Notes under the pieces: model-generated
Seen by the model: the letters and a program-made list of their open reading frames with translations, nothing else
Database searches by the model: none
What the model was told of the DNA's origin: nothing
DNA from: Flavobacterium gillisiae
GTDB lineage: Bacteria; Bacteroidota; Bacteroidia; Flavobacteriales; Flavobacteriaceae
Direction: 5' to 3'
DNA length: 64,000 nt
NCBI RefSeq assembly: GCF_900107635.1
Contig: NZ_FNRD01000004.1
Span: 186,001-250,000, forward strand
In this document: piece after piece, positions 7,995 to 16,036 of the stretch
How the letters are laid out: each line of letters begins with the position of its first letter
Numbering within the stretch: the stretch's first letter is position 1
Translations under genes and position numbers: made by a program

Positions 7995-8126
7995 AGGGCG
8001 TTCCCGCGTACCCTGAAAAAAGTTTCAGGGCAAGCGGGCGGGCTGTCCGCTATATTCCCGATTAACAAAAACTACGGCAATCGCCTTGTTTTTCTAAATC
8101 GGGAGATGCCGCTTCCATCCCTAACG
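7995..8126 (+). repeat. long flavobacterial stem-loop repeat, copy 1, between trpB and trpA
   Basis: A 132-base element opening with AGGGCGTTCCC and closing with CCCTAACGC. Inside are the hairpins CCCTGAAA/TTTCAGGG and TCCCGATT/AATCGGGA, and the markers TCCGCTATAT and GATGCCGCTTCCATCCC. The markers are shared with the copy at 41324-41412. Confidence 0.8.
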
Positions 8127-8176
8127 CAATCCACACAAGAAGATCAGATTTAAAAATAAATTATAAATAGAAAAAA

Positions 8177-8497
8177 ATGGAAAATTTATTTGCCTACGGT
8201 TCCCTACGAGAAGAAGAAGTACAAAAAACAGTTTTTGGAAGAATCCTAAAAGGGGTTCCAGAAAAATTATCAGGATATGCAGTAAAAGAAATACAAATTG
8301 AAGAAGAATTCGGAATAGAAACCTATCCAATTATCGTTCCTACCGAAGATAATGAAGATTCAATTCATGGAATAGTGTATGAACTAACGTTAGAAGAACT
8401 CTCCCTTTCTGATACTTACGAAGGAAACTCTTATACCCGAATTGAAGTGCCATTGCAATCCAAACAAATGGTATGGGCTTACAGCGCCAAAGTATAA
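8177..8497 (+). CDS. gamma-glutamylcyclotransferase-like (AIG2-type) protein
   Basis: A 106-residue protein of the gamma-glutamylcyclotransferase fold. The substrate-binding loop FAYGSLRE is at residues 4-11 and the region DTYEGNSYTR near residue 85 carries the expected acidic residue. Members of the fold release 5-oxoproline from gamma-glutamyl compounds, but many short bacterial versions have no known substrate. It stands between trpB and trpA, just after a repeat and 53 bases before trpA, and is probably carried on the trp transcript. Nothing in tryptophan synthesis requires it, so it looks like an insertion into the operon. Confidence 0.82.
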   Translation: MENLFAYGSLREEEVQKTVFGRILKGVPEKLSGYAVKEIQIEEEFGIETYPIIVPTEDNEDSIHGIVYELTLEELSLSDTYEGNSYTRIEVPLQSKQMVWAYSAKV

Positions 8498-8550
8498 CCG
8501 ATTAAATAAAAAAGCTGCAAACAGATTCAATATCTGATAAAACAATAAAA

Positions 8551-9312
8551 ATGAATAGAATAAATCAAAAATTACAGGCAGACAAAAAGATACTTTCTAT
8601 CTATTTTTCTGCTGGATATCCTAGCTTAACTGACACCGTTCAAATCATTCAAGATTTAGAAAAAAATGGCGTAGACATGATCGAAATTGGATTGCCGTTT
8701 TCCGATCCATTGGCTGATGGCCCAACAATACAAGCCAGCTCCACTGCGGCATTACACAACGGAATGACCACACAAGTTTTGTTTGACCAACTAAAAGACA
8801 TTCGAAAATCAGTTTCGATTCCGTTGATAATCATGGGCTATTTCAACCCAATGTTGCAGTACGGAATAGAGAATTTCTGCAAGAAATGTGCTGAAATCGG
8901 TATCGATGGGTTAATCATTCCTGATCTTCCAGTTGATGTATACGCTGATGAATACAAAGCCACTTTTGAAAAATACGGCCTAATCAACGTGTTCCTAATT
9001 ACACCACAAACTTCTGACGAGCGCATTGCTTTTATAGATAGCGTTTCTAACGGATTTATTTATATGGTAAGCTCTGCAAGTGTAACGGGATCACAATCTG
9101 GTTTTGGCAGCACACAAGAAGCCTACTTCAAACGCATTGCCGACATGAATTTGAAAAACCCACAAGTAATTGGTTTTGGAATCAACAACAAAGAAACGTT
9201 TAACCAAGCGACACAATTCGCCAAAGGCGCCATTATAGGTAGTGCTTTTATCCAGCACTTAACCGAAGTAGGAACTGGAAAAATTGCGGAATTTGTAAAA
9301 GCGATTCGATAA
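8551..9312 (+). CDS. trpA: tryptophan synthase alpha chain
   Basis: A 253-residue TIM-barrel lyase that cleaves indole-3-glycerol phosphate to indole, which is channelled to TrpB. The catalytic residues are Glu45 and Asp56 in EIGLPFSDPLADGP; GLIIPDLP, YMVSSASVTG and GFGINN form the phosphate site. Length is normal. It is the last gene of the operon and is followed within 20 bases by a strong terminator. Confidence 0.95.
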   Translation: MNRINQKLQADKKILSIYFSAGYPSLTDTVQIIQDLEKNGVDMIEIGLPFSDPLADGPTIQASSTAALHNGMTTQVLFDQLKDIRKSVSIPLIIMGYFNPMLQYGIENFCKKCAEIGIDGLIIPDLPVDVYADEYKATFEKYGLINVFLITPQTSDERIAFIDSVSNGFIYMVSSASVTGSQSGFGSTQEAYFKRIADMNLKNPQVIGFGINNKETFNQATQFAKGAIIGSAFIQHLTEVGTGKIAEFVKAIR

Positions 9313-9330
9313 AACTGCATTTTAATTATT

Positions 9331-9372
9331 AAAAACGGTATTTAATCTAAAGTTAAATACCGTTTTTTTTTG
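9331..9372 (+). terminator. trp operon terminator
   Basis: A perfect 15-base-pair stem (9331-9345 with 9353-9367) followed by a T run. Confidence 0.9.
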
Positions 9373-9406
9373 CAGAAAAATGTATCTTTTGTTTGTATCA
9401 AACACA

Positions 9407-9441
9407 TTCTAAATTTCTTCTAAATTGAATACTTATCTTTG
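9407..9441 (+). promoter_or_regulatory. response-regulator box and promoter of the two-component operon
   Basis: Two perfect copies of TTCTAAATT start at 9407 and 9418, an 11-base period as expected for tandem OmpR-type binding on one DNA face. They are followed by a -7 element TATCTTTG at 9434-9441; no TTG is found 17-23 bases upstream of it, which suits an activated promoter. The predicted transcription start falls within a few bases of the ATG at 9447. The same repeat pair precedes the receptor gene at 11532. Confidence 0.7.
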
Positions 9442-9446
9442 TCGCT

Positions 9447-10124
9447 ATGAAATTATTATTAATTGAGGACGAAAAAGATCTAGCCAATAGCATGCTCAGT
9501 TATTTGACTACAAACGATTTTGTGTGCGAATGGGTTGCGACTACCCAAGCCGCTATTGATAAGATTTCGAACTACGATTACGATTGTATTTTGCTGGATT
9601 TGATGTTGCCTGATGGCGATGGATTTTCGGTTTTAGAACAACTTAAAAAGCAGAACAAAACCGAAGGCGTCATCATCATTTCGGCCAAAGAAACATTAGA
9701 AACTAGAATAGAAGGTTTCCAACTTGGTGCCGATGATTTCATGACAAAACCATTTCATTTATCAGAACTTTTAGTGCGCATTCAAGCTTTAATTAGACGT
9801 AAAAATTTTAATGGTAATAACCTTGTTGTTTTCAACGAAATCGAAATTGACACCCTTTCGAAAGCGATAAAAGTCAAAAAAAAGCACGTTGCCGTAACCA
9901 AAAAAGAGATTGACTTATTGCTGTATTTAATAGGCAACCTGAACAAAGTACTGTCCAAAAGTGCCATTGCTGAGCACCTTTCGGGTGATATGGCAGACAT
10001 GCTCGACAACCACGATTTTGTTTACGCACACATCAAAAATCTCAAAAATAAACTCAAGGATGCCGGTTGCAACGATTATATAAAAACAGTGTACGGACTG
10101 GGATATAAATGGCAAAATGACTAA
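9447..10124 (+). CDS. OmpR-family response regulator
   Basis: A 225-residue two-domain regulator. The receiver domain (about residues 1-115) has the acidic pair E7/D8, phospho-acceptor Asp51 in LLDLMLPDGDGF and the conserved Lys in TKPFHL. The C-terminal winged helix (about 125-225) ends with the KTVYGLGYKW wing typical of OmpR/PhoB proteins. It overlaps the histidine kinase gene by eight bases, so the pair is translationally coupled. Tandem direct repeats 40 bases upstream, also found before the receptor gene downstream, suggest autoregulation. Confidence 0.93.
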   Translation: MKLLLIEDEKDLANSMLSYLTTNDFVCEWVATTQAAIDKISNYDYDCILLDLMLPDGDGFSVLEQLKKQNKTEGVIIISAKETLETRIEGFQLGADDFMTKPFHLSELLVRIQALIRRKNFNGNNLVVFNEIEIDTLSKAIKVKKKHVAVTKKEIDLLLYLIGNLNKVLSKSAIAEHLSGDMADMLDNHDFVYAHIKNLKNKLKDAGCNDYIKTVYGLGYKWQND

Positions 10125-11382
10125 AAACTTACTATATAAAACCTCCAAAGCTTATGTGCTTTTCTCGGTGTTACTATTATTAGTTTCAGCGCCTTTATTC
10201 TATTATAGCACTAAAAAATTATACATTGATGAGACGGATGATACGCTTATTTTGCATAAAAATGAGTTTGTAAAATTTACTATACCAACATTAAAAGCGA
10301 ACGAAATAGCTAACTGGAATAAATACAATCGAAACAGTAAAATAACAGCTTTTAAAAACATAAAAACCGACACACTGTTTTATAAATCGTACCACGATAT
10401 TTTAGACAATGAGATCGAACCGTACCGCGAATTAAATGCTACAATTACTATAGAAAACAAGCCATACACTTACATGGGGCGAATCAGTTTAGTAGAAACC
10501 GAGGATTTAATGAAAAGCATTGCCATCTTGTTTTTAAGCATTATCTCCCTCCTACTCCTTGGATTGTTTGTGATTACTAAACGATTATCAGTCCAACTCT
10601 GGAAGCCTTTTTATAAAACGCTTGCGCAAATTGAACAATTTGAAATCGATAAATCTAATTTGCCACAATTCCCTGCTACCACTATAGCTGAGTTCAAGCG
10701 CTTGAATGCTAGTCTTGAAAAATTAATTGTCAAAAACACCTCAATCTACCGTTCACAAAGGGAATTTATTGAGAATGCCGCACACGAATTACAAACCCCT
10801 TTGGCCGTTTTTCAGGTCAAAATAGACAGCTTTGTACAAACGGCTACTTTTACCGAGAACCAATACCAAGAACTCAGTTCTATAAACGAAGCTATTGGTC
10901 GCATGACACGTTTGAATAAGAATTTACTATTACTTTCTAAATTAGAAAATGATAATTATAGTCAAAAACAAACGATTACTATCCAGGAAGTCATTCACAA
11001 AAATATTGACTTTTTTACAGAACAGGCTGCTGCCAAAAACATAACGATTCAATTACACTTAACTGAAAATCCAATCGTACAATCGAATCCAGTATTGGTC
11101 GAAATTATGATTAGCAATTTGTTCCTTAATGCTATCAAGCACAATAAAGTTGGCGGTATTATTGAAGTAAATACCAGCCATGCTGCTTTGTTTTTTTCAA
11201 ATTCGGGACAATCGAAAGCATTGATTACCGATAAATTATTCAATCGTTTTTCAAAATCAAATCCTTCTGATCACGGAAATGGTTTGGGCTTAGCGATTAT
11301 CCAGAAAATTGCAACCACTAATAATTGGACTGTTTCTTATACTTTTGAAGACCAACTTCATCAATTCAAAGTGCAATTCTAA
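10117..11382 (+). CDS. sensor histidine kinase
   Basis: A 421-residue membrane kinase and the cognate partner of the regulator before it. Transmembrane helices lie at about residues 13-31 and 131-152, framing a roughly 100-residue periplasmic sensor with no recognisable domain. The phospho-acceptor is His223 in NAAHELQTPLAV, and the ATPase domain shows NLFLNAIKHN and GNGLGLAII. No HAMP domain is evident. The stimulus is unknown; the neighbouring outer-membrane receptor suggests an envelope or nutrient signal. Confidence 0.92.
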   Translation: MTKNLLYKTSKAYVLFSVLLLLVSAPLFYYSTKKLYIDETDDTLILHKNEFVKFTIPTLKANEIANWNKYNRNSKITAFKNIKTDTLFYKSYHDILDNEIEPYRELNATITIENKPYTYMGRISLVETEDLMKSIAILFLSIISLLLLGLFVITKRLSVQLWKPFYKTLAQIEQFEIDKSNLPQFPATTIAEFKRLNASLEKLIVKNTSIYRSQREFIENAAHELQTPLAVFQVKIDSFVQTATFTENQYQELSSINEAIGRMTRLNKNLLLLSKLENDNYSQKQTITIQEVIHKNIDFFTEQAAAKNITIQLHLTENPIVQSNPVLVEIMISNLFLNAIKHNKVGGIIEVNTSHAALFFSNSGQSKALITDKLFNRFSKSNPSDHGNGLGLAIIQKIATTNNWTVSYTFEDQLHQFKVQF

Positions 11383-11432
11383 ACCAAAACCGAATCGATG
11401 TTTTGAAATTTACTTTCGCGAAAGCCTAAAAA

Positions 11433-11466
11433 TTCTAAATTTCTTCCAAATTGAATGGCAACTTTG
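11433..11466 (+). promoter_or_regulatory. response-regulator box upstream of the OMP receptor gene
   Basis: TTCTAAATT at 11433 and TTCCAAATT at 11444 reproduce the tandem repeat at 9407-9426 with a single change and the same 11-base period, and GAAT follows in both. CTTTG at 11462-11466 sits where the -7 element would be, although its 5' half (CAAC) is off-consensus. A 12-base perfect palindrome CTTTCGCGAAAG lies just upstream at 11413-11424, and an extra TTCTAAAT is at 11501. Confidence 0.65.
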
Positions 11467-11531
11467 TACTTGTATTTTTCATGAACTGAAAAATATTCGA
11501 TTCTAAATAAAATTAAAATAAGCCTATCATA

Positions 11532-13943
11532 ATGAAAACTAAATTAATTTACACGCTACTATTCATTAGCTTTTTCTCGGCAAACTTATTCGCTCAAGGC
11601 AAAAGTGTAACTGTATCTGGATTGATCAAAGGAAAAGCCGATAATAGTGCCCTACCTTACGTGAATGTTGTAGTAAAAACTGAAAAAGACAACGCCTTTG
11701 TGAGCGGAACAGTAACGAATGAAGAAGGCCGATTTACAGTGTCTAAAATACCATCTGGAAATTACATTCTAGAAATTTCCTACATTGGGTATGCAACCAA
11801 AAAACAGACCTTATATGTAGGGAATCTTTCGGATTATTTGGATTTAAAAACCATTGAAATAACAGAAGAATCTACTGCTTTGAATGAGGTCGTTATTACA
11901 ACAAAAGTGAAAGAGATAAGCGATAAAATGGACAAAAAAACATTTTCGCTAACGGATAATATCAGCCAAAACGGAGGATCGGTCTTGCAAGCCATGCAAA
12001 ATTTACCAAGCGTAACCACCCAAGACGGAAAAGTACAATTGCGTGGAAACGATAAAGTAACCGTGCTTATTGACGGAAAACAAACTGCGCTAACCGGTTT
12101 TGGAAACGCAACTGGTTTAGACAATATTCCAGCATCGGCGATTGAGCGTATTGAGATTATCAACAATCCATCGGCTAAATATGACGCCAATGGAAACGCT
12201 GGTATTATCAATATTATTTACAAAAAAAATAAAAAAAATGGGTTTAACGGAAAAGTAGGATTAACATCGGGCTTAGGATCATTATGGGTTCGAAAAGAGA
12301 ACTTACCCACGATTAGACCTCAATATACTTTTACGCCAAAAATAAATCCGAGTGTATCGCTAAACTACCGAAAAGATAAAGTAAATGTCTTTTTTCAAGG
12401 CGATTATTTATATACCGAAACACTAAATAAAAACGAATTTGTAACGCGTAATTACGATGATGGAACGATTATCAATTCGCAATTAAAACGAAATAGAGAC
12501 ACGCGGTTTACTACTTTGAAAACTGGAATTGATTACGCCATCAACGACCAAAACTCACTTACGATTTCTGGAATGTTTGGAAGCGAAAAAATATTAGACC
12601 GTGGAGATCAGCCTTTTTTTAATAGTGATTATTCAGAACGCCTAAGATTGTGGCAGTTTCTAGAAGATGAGTTAAAAACAACCGTAATGGCTACTGCGAG
12701 CTACCAACACAAATTTAAAGAAGCTGGACGTATCTTGAACGCTGGTTTTAACTATACTTTTCATCGGGAGGACGAAAAGTATTTTTACGACAATTATTTG
12801 CCATCGTCTACTGGAACGGATGCTTTTAAACTATTGTCTGATGAGCAAGTGTATGATTTTAATGTAGATTATATTGAACCTTTAAAATACGGAAGAATAG
12901 AAACGGGCTTAAAACTAAGAAACCGCAATATCCCGACCAATATGCTGTTTATTCCGGGTGCAAATTCCGTTTTGGATAGTAATGCGGGTGGCTGGGCGAC
13001 CTACAAGGAATTAATTCCAGCTGTTTATGGAAACTACATTTTTGAAAATAAAAAATGGGAAGCCGAACTGGGATTGCGTTTGGAATATGTCAAAATTCAG
13101 TACGATGTAAACCCAGATCATGTGGTTTATAAAAGTGACGGTTACAATTACACCCAACCATTTCCTAATATGCGATTGGCGTACAAAATTAATGATAACG
13201 ATAAGCTTTCTATTTTCTATAATAGACGTGTTGACAGACCAAACGAAGTGGACATTCGTATTTTTCCAAAGTATGATGATGCAGAGATTATCAAAGTTGG
13301 AAACCCAGCCTTACGACCGCAATTTACCAATTCGGTTGAAATGGGGTACAAAACAAGTTGGGAAAAAGGAAGCTTGTACTCTGCCCTTTACCACCGATTT
13401 GCAAATGGAACCATCACTAGAGTTTCGAGTACTGTACCTCCAAGCACTTTAATTTATGCTACTTTTCAGAATGTAAATAAGAGCTACAATACAGGTATTG
13501 AAATGGTTTTGGCACAAGAACTTTCTCCACTATATTCGTTTAATGTAAATTTGAACGCTTATAGAAATCAGATTGATGCTTTTACAGTCGAAAATAAATA
13601 CCCTACTACACATACCTTCTCTGCAGCACAGCAAGAGGTGTTTTCGGGTAACTTGAAGTTAAACAATAGCTTTCATTTTGCAAACGGAATTGATGCGCAA
13701 CTAACGGCAGTTTATTTAGCCCCTGATATTATTCCGCAAGGGAAAATACAATCGCGTTTTTCATTAGATCTTGGACTTAAAAAAGCCATTCAAAAAGGAA
13801 AAGGAGAATTGTTCTTTAATGCAACCGACTTACTGAATACTATGATCATCAAAAAACAAATTGACGGTCAAGGTTTCAATTATACCAGTAACGATTATTA
13901 TGAAACACAAGTCGTACGATTGGGATATAGCTATAAATTTTAA
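11532..13943 (+). CDS. outer-membrane beta-barrel TonB-type receptor family protein
   Basis: An 803-residue outer-membrane protein. Residues 1-21 are a signal peptide ending in LFAQ. A carboxypeptidase-regulatory-like Ig domain follows (about 27-110, with YVNVVVKTEKD and GRFTVSKIPSGNY), then a plug-like domain with QLRGNDKVTVLIDGK and SAKYDANGNAGIINI, and a beta barrel to the C-terminal LGYSYKF. This arrangement fits the flavobacterial OMP_b-brl family related to TonB-dependent receptors. There is no SusD partner, so it is not a classic polysaccharide system. A regulatory repeat shared with the upstream two-component operon suggests control by it. The substrate is unknown. Confidence 0.88.
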   Translation: MKTKLIYTLLFISFFSANLFAQGKSVTVSGLIKGKADNSALPYVNVVVKTEKDNAFVSGTVTNEEGRFTVSKIPSGNYILEISYIGYATKKQTLYVGNLSDYLDLKTIEITEESTALNEVVITTKVKEISDKMDKKTFSLTDNISQNGGSVLQAMQNLPSVTTQDGKVQLRGNDKVTVLIDGKQTALTGFGNATGLDNIPASAIERIEIINNPSAKYDANGNAGIINIIYKKNKKNGFNGKVGLTSGLGSLWVRKENLPTIRPQYTFTPKINPSVSLNYRKDKVNVFFQGDYLYTETLNKNEFVTRNYDDGTIINSQLKRNRDTRFTTLKTGIDYAINDQNSLTISGMFGSEKILDRGDQPFFNSDYSERLRLWQFLEDELKTTVMATASYQHKFKEAGRILNAGFNYTFHREDEKYFYDNYLPSSTGTDAFKLLSDEQVYDFNVDYIEPLKYGRIETGLKLRNRNIPTNMLFIPGANSVLDSNAGGWATYKELIPAVYGNYIFENKKWEAELGLRLEYVKIQYDVNPDHVVYKSDGYNYTQPFPNMRLAYKINDNDKLSIFYNRRVDRPNEVDIRIFPKYDDAEIIKVGNPALRPQFTNSVEMGYKTSWEKGSLYSALYHRFANGTITRVSSTVPPSTLIYATFQNVNKSYNTGIEMVLAQELSPLYSFNVNLNAYRNQIDAFTVENKYPTTHTFSAAQQEVFSGNLKLNNSFHFANGIDAQLTAVYLAPDIIPQGKIQSRFSLDLGLKKAIQKGKGELFFNATDLLNTMIIKKQIDGQGFNYTSNDYYETQVVRLGYSYKF

Positions 13944-13967
13944 AACAAACACCCAGAAATAAACCGC

Positions 13968-14016
13968 AAATTCGCAAATTAAAAAGACCTAAACAGACTT
14001 TATAATTTGCGAATTT
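13968..14016. terminator. bidirectional stem-loop between convergent genes
   Basis: AAATTCGCAAATTA at 13968-13981 pairs perfectly with 14003-14016 across a 21-base loop, between the receptor and the convergent DUF4494 gene. It lacks a clean T run, so termination is inferred from position. Confidence 0.5.
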
Positions 14017-14042
14017 TCGGTAATTATTTAAATTTAGAACTC

Positions 14043-14594
14043 TTAAGAAGCCGTTTCTTCTTCAACGGCAAATTCCATAGTATCTTCTGCTTCTGCTACA
14101 ACTTCAGGTCTTGATGCCTTCAGTGCATTAAACTTTTCTATTTTTTCCAAATCTTCTTCTTCTCCAGAGAAATACGGAAAAACATCCATAATAGGAGATT
14201 CAGAAACAGCTGGAATATTATATTCACCCATGGTACTTTGCATGATTCCCATTGTATTATCAAAAGCTTCTTTTACATCGTTTGCCTGTACTAAAAAATA
14301 CATATTGGTTTTACGTTCTTTACCACTTTCTTCGTCATAAGCCAATAAAGAAATTTTTGATTTAAACCAGCGATCACAATTTTCAAAAGGATGAATCTCT
14401 GCATAATTAGCTACTTTTATGTTCGTGATTTTAAACTCTTCACTTATGTAAGCTGCCATTTCTTCATTAATTCTACTTTCGGCTTCAGTATAAGATAAAG
14501 CATCTACCAAATAAGGTTCAGTCGTAATCTTTTGTCCACCAGTTTCATCTGTTTTTCTATATTTTACTTTGCATTCGTACCAAGTTGTGCTCAT
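14043..14594 (-). CDS. DUF4494 domain-containing protein
   Basis: A 183-residue cytoplasmic protein with the conserved start MSTTWYECKVKYRKTDETG, which I recognise as DUF4494, a small domain widespread in Bacteroidota. About residues 20-150 form the domain; the last 35 residues are acidic and low in complexity. No function is established for the family. A TATCTTTG -7 element lies on the minus strand at 14622-14615, giving a 5' leader of about 15 bases. It is transcribed alone. Confidence 0.85.
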   Translation of the reverse strand: MSTTWYECKVKYRKTDETGGQKITTEPYLVDALSYTEAESRINEEMAAYISEEFKITNIKVANYAEIHPFENCDRWFKSKISLLAYDEESGKERKTNMYFLVQANDVKEAFDNTMGIMQSTMGEYNIPAVSESPIMDVFPYFSGEEEDLEKIEKFNALKASRPEVVAEAEDTMEFAVEEETAS

Positions 14595-14776
14595 CTCTTT
14601 ATTTTTTAGGATGTCAAAGATAGATTTTAAAGAAAAAAAAATAGGGTAATCATCAAATAGATATTCACAATTTTCGATAGAGAATGTATCTCTTTTACTA
14701 TCAGTCTTTTAACTGTAAAAATATAAAGCCCAGCACCATCTTCGTTAAGACGAATATTTTAGTATAGTTTTAAATT

Positions 14777-15181
14777 TTAGTGAATTGTTTCTTCTTCATT
14801 AATATCAACAGCTACAATATCAATTGTTTTATTCGCATAGATATAAATTAGTACTCCTAAACACACTGATAGTCCAGTTTTCATGTAGTAACCAAAATCG
14901 ATATTACCAAATCCGTCAGCGATATCTTTAAGAAATTGACCGAAAAATTGTAATCCTGATGCAATAATTAAAAAAATCATGGCCCAAATTTTAATTCCAC
15001 TTTTCGCCAATTTATTCTTGCTAATAGTTAGAAAAAGCAAAGTAGACAAAATTACTACAGGCAGTAAAACCATTAACCTAAAACCTACTATTGCTACATA
15101 TAAATTATTCACTAAGAGCAAAATAAAAATCATCATTACAGCCCAATAATAAGTAGTATTGTTAAATTTAGTCTTTTCCAT
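14777..15181 (-). CDS. small integral membrane protein of unknown function
   Basis: A 134-residue protein with four probable transmembrane helices at about residues 11-31, 34-50, 63-81 and 98-116 and a short acidic C-terminal tail (DINEEETIH). I do not recognise the family. It is flanked on one side by DUF4494 in the same orientation and on the other by the divergent efflux operon, but nothing ties it to either. Confidence 0.7.
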   Translation of the reverse strand: MEKTKFNNTTYYWAVMMIFILLLVNNLYVAIVGFRLMVLLPVVILSTLLFLTISKNKLAKSGIKIWAMIFLIIASGLQFFGQFLKDIADGFGNIDFGYYMKTGLSVCLGVLIYIYANKTIDIVAVDINEEETIH

Positions 15182-15346
15182 AATGAATTTTGCTTGCTAA
15201 TAATTACCGCTAATGTATTAAAAAACTAAAGACAAAACAGAAATATCATAATTATTTTCTTACACACTTTTAAATTTTAAAATTAAACAAAAACCTTTCC
15301 CTTTCAAAAAACCACTTGAATTTTTGTTAATTTTATGTTAAATAAA

Positions 15347-15386
15347 AATTAAACAACTGTTTAATTTAAACAGTTGTTTAATTTTG
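15347..15386 (+). promoter_or_regulatory. TetR operator and promoter of the efflux operon
   Basis: An 18-base arm at 15347-15364 and its exact reverse complement at 15366-15383 surround a single base, giving a perfect 37-base palindrome built from AAACAACTGTTT-like units. A -7 element TAATTTTG at 15379-15386 overlaps the right arm, so a bound repressor would block the promoter. The tetR start codon is 18 bases further on. Confidence 0.85.
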
Positions 15387-15403
15387 TATTGTAATAAACA
15401 ACT

Positions 15404-16036
15404 ATGTCTAGTACTCCCGATTTTAACGAAAAACAAATTCAAATTCTCTTGGTGGCAGAAACCTTATTTGCCGAAAAAGGATTTGATGGAACTTCCATTC
15501 GAAATATCGCAAAAGAAGCCAAGATTAATATCGCCATGGTTTCTTATTATTTTGGTTCGAAAGAACGTTTGCTGGAATCACTAATATTTTACAGAACTAA
15601 AGATTTAAAGATTCAGATCGAAAACTTGTTGGTTGAAGATCTAGAACCCATTGCCAAGATCAACAAGCTGATTGCCCTATACATCAATAGGATTAATTCC
15701 AATAAAGGGATTTTTAGAATTCTTCATTTTGAGATGGCCACCCAAAAAAAGGAACTGAATATTAAATCCTTTTACGACTTACGAAAAAGCAATTTAAAAT
15801 CGCTAGAAGCCATCATCACCGAAGGCCAGGATAAAGGTGTATTTAGAAAAGACATTTCAATTCCGCTGATAACCCCTACTATTCTAGGTACTTTTTTTCA
15901 TTTCCATATGAATAAAGAGTATTTCATGGATTTATTAAATATAAATACTGAAGACTTATACAATAATTATATAAATGTCAATCTGACAAAACACATTCAA
16001 CAAACCATAAAAGCACTTCTGATATATGAAAGTTAG
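15404..16036 (+). CDS. TetR/AcrR-family repressor
   Basis: A 210-residue regulator with an N-terminal TetR helix-turn-helix (about residues 10-57: AETLFAEKGFDGTSIRNIA then VSYYFGSKERLLESL) and an all-helical ligand domain. It is the first gene of an efflux operon and overlaps the TolC-like gene by 11 bases. A perfect 37-base palindrome overlapping its own promoter is the likely operator, giving autorepression that is relieved by a pump substrate. The inducer is unknown. Confidence 0.92.
   Translation: MSSTPDFNEKQIQILLVAETLFAEKGFDGTSIRNIAKEAKINIAMVSYYFGSKERLLESLIFYRTKDLKIQIENLLVEDLEPIAKINKLIALYINRINSNKGIFRILHFEMATQKKELNIKSFYDLRKSNLKSLEAIITEGQDKGVFRKDISIPLITPTILGTFFHFHMNKEYFMDLLNINTEDLYNNYINVNLTKHIQQTIKALLIYES

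Noticed and set aside
15384..15584. 66-codon frame overlapping tetR in another phase
   Set aside because: It overlaps the operator and the TetR DNA-binding domain and has no features of its own.
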